A stretch of DNA of 17,433 nucleotides from Phytophthora quininea (lineage: Eukaryota > Oomycota > Peronosporomycetes > Peronosporales > Peronosporaceae): the NCBI GenBank assembly GCA_011947345.1, contig JAAVTG010001004.1:1-17433 (forward strand). The letters are read 5' to 3'. Positions 10,231 to 17,433 of this stretch are shown piece after piece (position 1 is the stretch's first letter; each line of letters starts with the position of its first letter). Both the position numbers and the translations under genes were made by a program. Below the pieces are notes generated by a model. It made no database searches. It was not told the origin of the DNA and saw only the letters and a program-made list of their open reading frames with translations.

Positions 10231-10280
10231 CTTATATAGTGTTAGTGTCGTATTAGTGTTAATAACACTAATTCATGTGT
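10231..10280 (+). repeat. Right subterminal repeat
   Basis: Direct-orientation partner of 8191-8240, 44 of 50 bases identical. The palindromic core is at 10252-10272. Further TAGTGTTA and AACACTAATT words lie between it and the right terminal repeat. Confidence 0.75.
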
Positions 10281-10315
10281 ACTTTGAAAATGGAGACTCT
10301 CGCTAATAGTGTTAG

Positions 10316-10339
10316 TAACACTAATTGCTGTGCTTAGTG
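10316..10339 (-). repeat. Right terminal inverted repeat
   Basis: Perfect 24-bp inverted copy of 8164-8187, followed by TA at 10340-10341. Confidence 0.92.
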
Positions 10340-10494
10340 TAGATGTAGTGAGTGCTCTGGGCACTGCGAACTAGGGACCCGAAACAGGAACAAAGAGGTT
10401 GTAGATATCTATACTAAAGTACCAAATATGCAAGCTAGTCACAAGTTTACTTTGTGTACAGGATCGAAATATGGAAATTGTATACTTTAGAGAA

Positions 10495-10592
10495 GCGTGC
10501 GAGTTCTGCATTATGCAAAAGTGTGCTAGTTCTGCACCATACAGAATTGTTAGTGCTGAACCATGCAAAACCGTGCTAGACGTGGCATGCAG
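10495..10592 (+). repeat. Degenerate tandem repeat, about four units of 22-26 bp
   Basis: Units begin near 10495, 10521, 10547 and 10571. They share the pattern GTGC(G/T)AGTTCTGCA..ATGCAAAA, with drift increasing to the right. Short subterminal arrays like this are common near transposon ends; it may mark the MULE's right end. Confidence 0.5.
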
Positions 10593-10613
10593 ATATTTAA
10601 AAGTTTATCCATC

Positions 10614-10883
10614 TACAGACAAGTGATAGTTACTACTATTGTTTTCCACGCCACATGGAGATTGCGAAACGACATTCGTTTCCGTGAGACGGAGGCAGAA
10701 ATGCCTAACGTTGTTAATCTGCAAAGTTCCTTTAAGATGCACTACCAATTCATTTACCAGCATGCGACGGATCTTCATCGCGATTCCCCAGCGATTGCAG
10801 AACTAGTCCGGCAATTGGGGTTTGATCCTCCGAAGGACATTCTTCTAGAAAGGCCGCAGAGTATTTTGATCCCGCAAGTTTAG
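10614..10883 (+). pseudogene. Possible C-terminal scrap of a retroelement reverse transcriptase
   Basis: The open frame that ends at 10883 contains VFHATWRLRNDIRFRETEAE, which resembles the short helix-basic motif (W..RN...F) seen after the zinc-binding knuckle at the C-terminus of non-LTR retrotransposon polyproteins. The rest (HATDLHRDSPAIAELVRQLG) is unremarkable. No polymerase motif lies upstream, so at most a fragment remains. An alternative is a degraded accessory frame of the MULE. The similarity rests on pattern memory and is weak. Confidence 0.22.
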
Positions 10884-11485
10884 CTGAATTCTGAGAATGG
10901 ATTCTTGATTAGATAGATTGTCTAAGCTACACCTTCCAGACGAGAAAATCCGCTAACTAGTTAATCAAATCAGCTCAACAACCACAGACATGGATAGCTG
11001 TGCAGTTTAAAAAATGGATTTGGATTTGCCATGTGAAAAATGTTAGCTGTATTACAAGGTGCGTCGACGCTGCAGTTCGCTGCAGTTGAGGAAGTTTTAG
11101 AGATGCTAACTATGTATTTTGTCGTGCACCACACTCTTGTTTTGATTGGATTTCTTTAATACCTCGGTACAAAATGTTAGAATCGCTCTCTATATGCCCA
11201 AATACGTGGTTTCCATGATGAATTTATTTTGTAGACACCTCTATTCATACGCCATATAAAATTCGAAATGTTATTAGCATAATTTGCAACCTGTAACACT
11301 TCAACCAGTTGAAGTTGAGTTCGTGTGTGTGTCACATCATGTTACAGCTCTACAAAAAAAGGTTCCTAACACGTTTGAAGAGAATGTAATCGTCAGGAAG
11401 GGCGCGCCAACACTACAACAGCTGTTGAGTGAAAACACGACAGCTTTTAATTAGCACCCAACCAAGGCGACTAACTCTAGCTGCG

Positions 11486-12557
11486 CTTTGAAAGGATGTC
11501 CTAAGCTGGAGAAGCTGGTGGTGAATCTGTATCATCCTTACCGGTATCCTCAAAGCGAGGGCTATCTCGATCCCAAGACATTTACCGAGACTATTTCCCA
11601 CGAGAGGAGGTGCTCAATATCAACATTTTCGGCGACAGGTTTTGCGAAGCTATCGTCACTGACTGTCCGAATGTGAGTCACTTTGAAATCACCGAGATTG
11701 CAGACCGGTTTAACTACCGTTTGTGGCCCATTGAGACCTTCACGGATGCTGGTCTGGCATCTCTAGCGAAACTTGAATTTCTCGCGACGCTGAGACTTCG
11801 TGGAATCCATTGTCCGGGTAACGGACTCTTCCAGTTCCTCAATGGTTTATCTGATGAATTCCTGGGGCAACGCTTGTTTGAGCTGCACTTAGATGGTGGC
11901 CCCGAGAAGTACGGGAAGGACTTTTATAATTCGCTAGAGGAACTGATGGAATCATTTGACACGGCAAAAACAGAGGAATTGCAGTGCATCAATCACAAGT
12001 CTGTGCTTCGTGTGACTAACACGTGGCTGTGTGAGGTGAATGCTCGATGGAGTCGTGAATACGTGCGTAAACTCATGCGCATCGTGAAGCGCGTCAAGAA
12101 GCAACACCCATCGCTGCGTGTGCGGATTGTGACCGTACAGGGCAGTCCGGAGGGGTTTCACGGGATCGTCGAGTTCGGGGTGTACACGGCAAGCGCCGAA
12201 CCTCCGGCCTGGTATTGCTGGGACAAGGACCAAAGCTGTCGAACCGTGACTTTCGTCAACCGCGACTACGCGGCTCCACAACGTTGGGAATTCAAGGCGA
12301 TGCAGCAAATGGATCGCTGGGCGGAAGGCGATTCTTGTTGTGACGACCAGTACTTGTACTGCCAAGGCATGGAAAACGCCGCCAACTATTTCAGTCGAGA
12401 CGTCACTCAAGACGACATTAATGGTCGAGGCTGGCTCAGTGACGACCTCGATTTCGTTCCTTACTCCCCTGCTTGCTACGACGTCGACGCGATGGACTTG
12501 TACATTTTTGTAGTTGTTGAAATGGGAATACAATTTTGTCAAGCTCGATTAAAATAA
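11486..12557 (+). pseudogene. LRR-like protein, 3' half, after the insertion
   Basis: Continues the gene broken at 5522. Repeat-like segments are LKGCPKLEKLVVNLYHPYRY (from about 11488), VTDCPNVSHFEI, GLASLAKLEFLATLRLRGI (about 11751-11807) and GQRLFELHLDGG. They are followed by a long C-terminal domain rich in Trp, Tyr and Asp, with an Arg/Lys helix (REYVRKLMRIVKRVKKQHP, about 12055-12111) that I do not recognise. One added base in the T run 11487-11489 would join it in frame to the 5' half, and another near 11601-11604 joins it to the long frame that ends at 12557. No in-frame stop interrupts 11610-12557, which suggests the gene was intact until recently. The stop is 41 bp before the ATG of the next gene on the same strand, so its 3' untranslated region must be very short or overlap. 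Confidence 0.65.
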
Positions 12558-12598
12558 CTTCTTTCGGCAAGACAACCGACCAACGCGGCTTTGGAGCG

Positions 12599-14221
12599 AT
12601 GTTTTATGGAGATGATGGCGATCCGAGTAGCGACGAAGATCTTACAGATGTACTAGAAAGCTGTACACGAAAACTAGGAGAACTTTGTGGTGGGCTCAAC
12701 GTGGAGCAACTCGAGGAAAAAATTGTGAAGAAATGAACTCGGACACGATTTCGTCGCTTGAGGAAGTTAGTGATGAGTGCGCCGCTCTTCTTGCTTGTCT
12801 TGAGTCTACAGAACCCAGGTACGTTGTAGGATTTATCATCAATGTACTTTTTGAGGCTGACTGCTTTGTAACAGCACATTATACAAGATTTGGGAGGATG
12901 ACAGTACATCTGAATTTTCATACGCTATGCTCGACCAGGAAGGCGAATCGCAAGAGCAGGTAGCTATTCCTTTGAACGTAAGGATGTTCCAGTTGACTAA
13001 GAACATTTGGCTTCGACGGCAGGAACATGAACTGGCGTCGGCTTGTCAAGAAGATCTCACACACGATCTTGATACATTTGCAGACGAGCTACAGGAATTA
13101 ATGTCGCGACTTGGTGATGAACACGACGGTGCAGACTATATCGGAGAAGCTCCGCTGCCTGCGCCTTCTGGGAAATCGGAAAATGAAGAGAGGAAATCAG
13201 TCCATCAGGACAACTTCCATAGAGAAGAAGACAGTAGTAAAAGTCGTGCTTTTAAGGCGGAAACAATATCGTTCGAGCACAAGGCCGTCTACAGCAAGCG
13301 AACAGAACAAGCTGTAGCAGTGCATGTGAAGAGGCAACTGCTGAGGCGGAGTGGCTCTAGAGTACGATCTTCAGCCTCAAGGGCATCAGTTCATCGTCGA
13401 TCAGAGACACATACAGAATGTGTCGCCAATGTCAAAATCGTGTGGTCAAATTTCCAAAGCTCGAGTTTCCAACGACATGTCAAGCGTCAGCAACATGCAA
13501 GATTCCGCGTCAAGCAAGCCCAAACTGCGTTAAATGAGCTAGAAGCTTCACGCTTCCAAGGAACTGGAAAGAAACCGTCCAAGACGAGTGAAATGCGAGA
13601 CCCTACACCATCGTCAGCACCGTCAAAGCCACTCGTCTCGGAACCAATCCACAGATCGTACCTCGACCAGTTCAGAACAACGTCACGACCTTCACAAGTG
13701 ACAATACGCCGAAGTTCCTCTGTGCGGTATATCTCCATGGTCTTCGACGTTTAGGAACGACGTACATCACCTTCAATTCGCTTGATCAGTTGCAGCAGCG
13801 TGTTCGTGCAAGGTTTGCGATCAGTGAAGTCGTGGGTTACTATCGAGAGGTCAACGACGGCAACTTTCCTGCTGCTGGCAATCGAGGTCAGTACCAGAAG
13901 CGTCTACAACGAATTTCGACACTGGAGCAGGTGAACGACGGCGACACGATCTGCGTGACTCAAAGCGCCTACGACGACATGACAATTCTCTGCGGATGGA
14001 TCAAACGACGGCAACGCATTGTCCACTCTTTCGAGCACAACGTTCAACAAGCTCCAATAACAAGATCAAATTCTACAGACACGACACCACCCAAGAAGAG
14101 AATGAACAGCAATGGCACCACCAAACCACAGGTATGGGACTCAAACGGACGCAGGCTCGGTGTCAAATCGCAGCTCTCCATTTTATCCGACGAGTTATGG
14201 GAAAGCAACGCACAGTCGTAA
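12599..14221 (+). CDS. Unknown acidic protein with doublecortin-like C-terminal region (one intron, frameshifts)
   Basis: Starts at ATG 12599 (MFYGDDGDPSSDEDLTDVLE). The first 200 residues are acidic and helical (LGELCGGLNVEQLEEK, SLEEVSDECAALLACLE, then LASACQEDLTHDLDTFADEL), suggesting coiled-coil or scaffold use. The middle (about 13170-13680) is Ser/Arg/Lys-rich and disordered-looking; its frame is uncertain. The C-terminal part reads KFLCAVYLHGLRRLGTTYIT, then VVGYYREV and TLEQVNDGDTICVTQSAYDD. This hydrophobic pattern, with a 'DGD' turn before the last strand, resembles doublecortin or related ubiquitin-like folds. That is inference from pattern only. One base is missing in A6 12717-12722 and another between about 13600 and 13690. 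A 56-nt intron lies at 12819-12874. The gene ends tail-to-tail with the receptor gene, stop codons 9 bp apart. Confidence 0.6.
12819..12874 (+). other. Intron in the 12599-14221 gene
   Basis: GTACGT to TAACAG, 56 nt, phase 2, with CTGAC about 17 nt before the acceptor. Splicing joins LESTEP to STLYKIWEDDSTSEF and moves the reading into the long frame from 12876. Confidence 0.75.
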
Positions 14222-14230
14222 CATGACAAT

Positions 14231-17200
14231 CTAAACACTCTGCACACTGTTGAGCTTGAGCTCAATTCCATCGTCATCGACAGAGTCGCTCGAGTCAGTG
14301 ACATCAGGCTTCGTCTCCTCTGTAATCGGAGGAGTGTCTGGCGACGTAACGCCAAGCGGGGAACTGTGCAGTGCGTTGGATCTAGGAGTAAACTCGAACG
14401 TGGTCTCCTTCGAACCGTCTTCTTGTGTCTTCTCTTCTGTTGGCATTTTACCCTTCAGGTAGAGATAGTCATTGTAGGCGTTGCGGTATTTCCGGTGGAT
14501 GATGAGGATGCCCATCATCAGTAGCAAGACCACAAAACCCACTACGACAATTGCCACATAGACCGAGTAAAGCGCTCGAGTGTCCAGAACGACCGCACTT
14601 TCAGTACATGTCGAGATGGACTGTGTGTTTTCCGACGCAGTGCCACCATAACACGCCAGTTTGCGAGCATAGGAAACCGTTTGCTCACCACCAGAACACG
14701 CCGAGCGAAGCTCGTTAAAGTAGTCGTCGTCGCATATCGGACAAGCGAGAGCTGTCTTCCAGACGATGTTCCAGTTGCATTTGTCATCGTCTTGCACGGC
14801 CGACGTTGGCTTTGACGTTGTACCTACCAGAACGAGGTTAACAAATAAGAACAGCAATTCGTTAAAATCAGTACTTACCACTGTTGAGGTCGCACTCAAA
14901 GTTAAAGGTAGTCGACATGGTCTTGCCGTTGGCACATGGCGATCCAGATGTGAATGCTACCTTCACGCCAGCGCCTGACTCAAGAGGGAGGATATCCATG
15001 TGGCTACCTCCATTCTTGATGCTCCATTGCTGTAAAATACAAGTTAGATACATCGAATCAAACTACAATGCAGTTGAGACCAACGTACCGCTGGAGCAGA
15101 GCACATGACGTTGCCATAGACCCCACTGCTCTGTTGGTAATAGTGACCAGCATCACGTGGGTTCGTCATCGAGGCAAAGACCACGTACGAGACCTCAGTC
15201 TTCGTATCGACTTCTTGGTCGACGATTTGGCCAGGAACCTGCTCCTTCCAGCCACTACCAAGCGGGCGGAAGAGACCAGCGAACCAATAGTTCTGCTTAT
15301 CCGCCTGGAAGGCTTCCGATGACTCTACAGGCTTCATCGACTGTAAGCTGGTAGCATTTCCGTACACAGTATCGTCTAGAATCCAACTTTCATTGCCCCA
15401 TACGAGTGCCTCCAACAGTGACAAATTGTACGTCACTTGTAGACCATCCAGTGCAGTTGAAACCTCCGCAGACATCGAGGACGACGACGACAACGTCACT
15501 GTATCCGACGACGCAGTGGCGTTCAGCGTAAGCGCCTGAGGGGCAGCGCAAGCCACCGCACCTGAGCTACTATATGTATTCTCGCCACACGCAACGCATT
15601 CAGACGCTCCCTCCTTGGAGTAAGAATTCGCTGGGCATTCAGCGCATGCTACAACGCCAGTGGCGTCCTCGGACGCAGCAAACGTTCCAGCGGGACAAAT
15701 GCGACAGCCGTACATGTTCAAGTCGTCGTCTGGGTTGACAGGTTCGTAGCCTGTTGGACACGAAGCGCAGCTCACTCCGGCCCCACCTTCAGTGCCCATG
15801 AAGCCCACGTAGAGCAACTTGGCTTCGATGGCACGCTTCGCCGTAGCGTCTGTTGCACGCACTATTAGTGCGAATTGTTTGACTGTTGGACTCGTCACGT
15901 TAATATGCACAAGTTGACTGAATGTGCCATTTTCTCCGCCATGAAGAAGATGCACCACGTTAGTTTTGCCGTTGGCGTCACCAGATCCGCTGCCTGCATC
16001 GTTTGAGGTCGTTCCAGCAGCGCTACTGGACGCACTGGGGATGTTCATCGTCTTGGGCTTCTTCGAGTTAGCGGCCCCAGCGTTGTGGATTTCCAACTCG
16101 AGCCAAGCGCGCGATCCTTCATTTTCAAAAGTCGGTACACCGCTGAGTTGATACGTAAAGTTAAAGAACCCAGAGTGAACATAAGGCACTGTAAACGGTA
16201 GGACGGATCGACTCGGACGAACCCAATCCGAATTGTCGTCACTGGCTGTGTGTTGTGCGAATACGAGCCCGTGCTTTGCAAGTTTCCAGCCGCTGTACTC
16301 GGCAGCCTGTTTGTTAAAAATCTGCGGCAATGTGCTCCACGCGTCAGGAGTCCCAGCGCCGTACTCCAGCGCCTTCACGACCACTTGACCCGCTGGACAC
16401 TGCGAGCAGGTGCCCGAAGCGGTCATCGTTTGACCCACTGGGCAAGCCTCACACGAATCGTCTTGCATGAGTTGATATCCGCGCGCGCATTTAGCACATT
16501 CCACCCCTTCTTCGGAGCTGGTAGCTCAATGCTGCTAGCTAGCGTAGAATCACAAGTCTGTGGCTGACTCCACGAGTACGTAACGTCTCTGGCGTTGTTT
16601 GTACAAGCAGTGTAGTTCTCTTCAACATCGTCCATCGAACACGCGCGCTGTTCAACGCAAGAATCGATACCAATGGATCCTTTCGGAGCGAACGTATTGT
16701 CCGGACATGAATAACACGTGAAATCAAGCTCACTGTCCGATTTCGCAGCCGCATATTCGTTAGCACCGCAGAAAGCACAAAGAGACCCCCAGTCATGGTC
16801 ATATCTCCCCCACAGGAATGACAATGCAAGTCAGCGTACGCAGTGCCTACAATTTCAATCACCTTGAGGTAGGCCTTGTCCTCTCCAGCATCGCCAGTGT
16901 AGTCCTTGACATAGTTCCACGAGAGTGTATGCGCTCCAGTCGACACTTCTACCACTACTTCCTTCCAGCCGTCGGACTGGGAGATCATCGGAGCTCCTTG
17001 ATCGTCGTCCACCTGGAACATCAGTCCGTCGTACGGACTCTCATCTACTTTGTACTTATAGGTTACAGATCCATCACGCACGAAGATAGCGCTCACTCGC
17101 AGCGTGGAGTAGAGTCTCGTGCCTTGGAAATTCTCCATCACGCCTGAATTATCTCCCGAGGAAATGTACGCCCCATCAGCAGAGGCAGACCAGGGCTGGC

Positions 17201-17368
17201 AGTTGTGCTGCCATTGGCCAGTGTACATGTTCTGCGTCATGCAGTCGGTTTGCAGGTCGGCAGACAGTGGAGACGTCCATGATTCCGTCCGTTGGGAGAA
17301 GAGTTTACCTCCTCCTAGAGAATATTTCCCTTGAGGACAACGTTCACATCCGGATACCGGCACTGGTC
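14231..17368 (-). CDS. ELAPOR/EIG121-like single-pass receptor (5' end beyond the window)
   Basis: A membrane glycoprotein of the endosome-lysosome associated apoptosis and autophagy regulator type; animal members traffic between Golgi, endosomes and plasma membrane. Three exons are visible: 17368-15089, 15029-14879 and 14823-14231, with an upstream exon off the right edge. Reading inward: CERCPQGKYSLGGG and a conserved beta-rich ectodomain (to about 16830); GCC2/GCC3 cysteine repeats (CAKCARGYQLM..CEACPVGQT, then CASCPTGYEP..CRICPAGT..CAECPANSYS); and an MRH (mannose-6-phosphate-receptor-like) domain with CSAPAQWSIKNGG, GAGVKVAFTSGSPC, FNFECD and CNWNIVWKTALACPIC. A membrane helix follows (VAIVVVGFVVLLLMMGILII, about 14505-14570). 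The roughly 100-residue tail starts HRKYRNAYNDYLYLKG, where YLYL fits a YxxPhi sorting motif. One base is missing at C5 16786-16790 and one at C4 16504-16507 (plus-strand naming). The domain order, not any single motif, makes the family call strong. Confidence 0.9.
14824..14878 (-). other. Intron in the receptor gene, between MRH segments
   Basis: On the minus strand GTAAGT (from 14878) to GGTAG (14824), 55 nt, phase 1. Splicing joins FECDLNSG to TTSKPTSAVQ. Confidence 0.88.
15030..15088 (-). other. Intron in the receptor gene, start of MRH domain
   Basis: On the minus strand GTACGT (from 15088) to TTTTACAG (15030), 59 nt, phase 0, with a TCTAAC branch site. Splicing joins VMCSAPA to QWSIKNGG. 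Confidence 0.88.
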
Positions 17369-17433
17369 CTGAAAACTAACAGTTTTATAACAAATAAGAT
17401 TAGTAAAAATAAATATTATCAGGGATATGTTTT
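17369..17433 (-). other. 3' part of an intron of the receptor gene, cut by the window edge
   Basis: Minus-strand reading shows a T-rich tract, a TACTAAT branch-like site and the acceptor GTTTTCAG ending at 17369. No good donor lies within the window, so the intron and the signal-peptide exon continue to the right. Confidence 0.65.

Larger units (their letters stand above)
8164..10339 (+). mobile_element. Pogo/mariner-like DNA transposon with TA target duplication
   Basis: A 2,176-bp element is bounded by perfect 24-bp terminal inverted repeats (8164-8187 and 10316-10339, beginning CACTAAGCACAG) and flanked on both sides by TA (8162-8163 and 10340-10341), the target duplication of the Tc1/mariner/pogo superfamily. 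Inside, subterminal TAGTGTTA/TAACACTA words recur at both ends, and one transposase gene fills the centre. It begins 58 bp after the MULE stop codon, so it probably landed in the 3' part of that older insertion. The perfect terminal repeats and target duplication point to a recent insertion. Confidence 0.9.
10342..11470. other. Degenerate right part of the insertion
   Basis: AT-rich sequence between the pogo element and the resumed LRR gene. It should be the 3' flank of the MULE insertion. It contains an array of degenerate units of about 25 bp at 10495-10592 and one open frame at about 10614-10883. From 10884 to 11470 I see no gene, only short T and A runs and no matching terminal repeat. 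Confidence 0.4.
5523..11485. mobile_element. Nested transposon insertion of about 6 kb within the LRR-like gene
   Basis: Host LRR coding sequence stops at about 5522 and resumes at about 11486, with the repeat pattern flowing across the gap (LKSVA then a Leu-Lys-Gly-Cys-Pro segment). Everything between is foreign: a MULE transposase gene, a complete pogo/mariner-like element 58 bp after its stop codon, and degenerate DNA to the right. The junctions carry similar words, AGTCTGTTGCG (5512-5522) and CTCTAGCTGCG (11475-11485). That would fit a diverged target duplication of about 9-11 bp, the length typical of MULEs, but the match is imperfect. I found no terminal inverted repeats at these outer ends. 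That is normal for some non-TIR MULEs, but it also leaves open that the outer boundaries differ by some bases. Confidence 0.6.

Noticed and set aside
11952..12542. Minus-strand open frame of 196 codons
   Set aside because: Antisense shadow of the long LRR 3' half; no domain and no separate promoter signal.

Overview
The window reads as nuclear DNA of an oomycete, most likely a Phytophthora-like species. The introns are very short (55-64 nt) with GT..AG ends and yeast-like CTAAC/CTGAC branch sites. Genes are tightly packed, with stop codons of convergent genes 9 bp apart. Both a Mutator-like (MULE) and a pogo/mariner-like DNA transposon are present. The assignment is an inference from these traits; nothing here names the species.

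Layout, left to right. 1-1699: no gene I can support. 1700-2380 (-): an unknown protein with a lysine/arginine-rich tail. Divergent from it, about 3003-3871 (+): a SET-domain histone lysine methyltransferase with AWS-like zinc cluster, SET core and post-SET cysteines. 3930-4760: intergenic. About 4792-5522 (+) and 11486-12557 (+): two halves of one leucine-rich-repeat-like gene, split by about 6 kb of inserted DNA. The insert holds a MULE transposase gene (5628-8105), a complete-looking 2,176-bp pogo/mariner element with TA target duplication and 24-bp inverted repeats (8164-10339), and 1.1 kb of degenerate sequence with tandem repeats and a possible retroelement scrap. 12599-14221 (+): an unknown acidic protein whose C-terminus resembles a doublecortin-like fold. 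14231-17368 (-, continuing past the right edge): a large single-pass receptor of the ELAPOR/EIG121 type, with GCC2/GCC3 cysteine repeats, an MRH lectin-like domain, a membrane helix and a short tail with a tyrosine sorting motif.

The most important cross-cutting observation is that almost every gene, transposons and the conserved receptor alike, is broken by frame changes in one direction only, each fixed by adding one base (twice two bases or a base change), mostly in a short homopolymer. This looks more like uncorrected homopolymer deletions in a long-read consensus than independent gene death. Most 'pseudogene' calls in this window should therefore be treated as provisional. The split of the LRR gene by the 6-kb insert is structural and does not depend on those errors.
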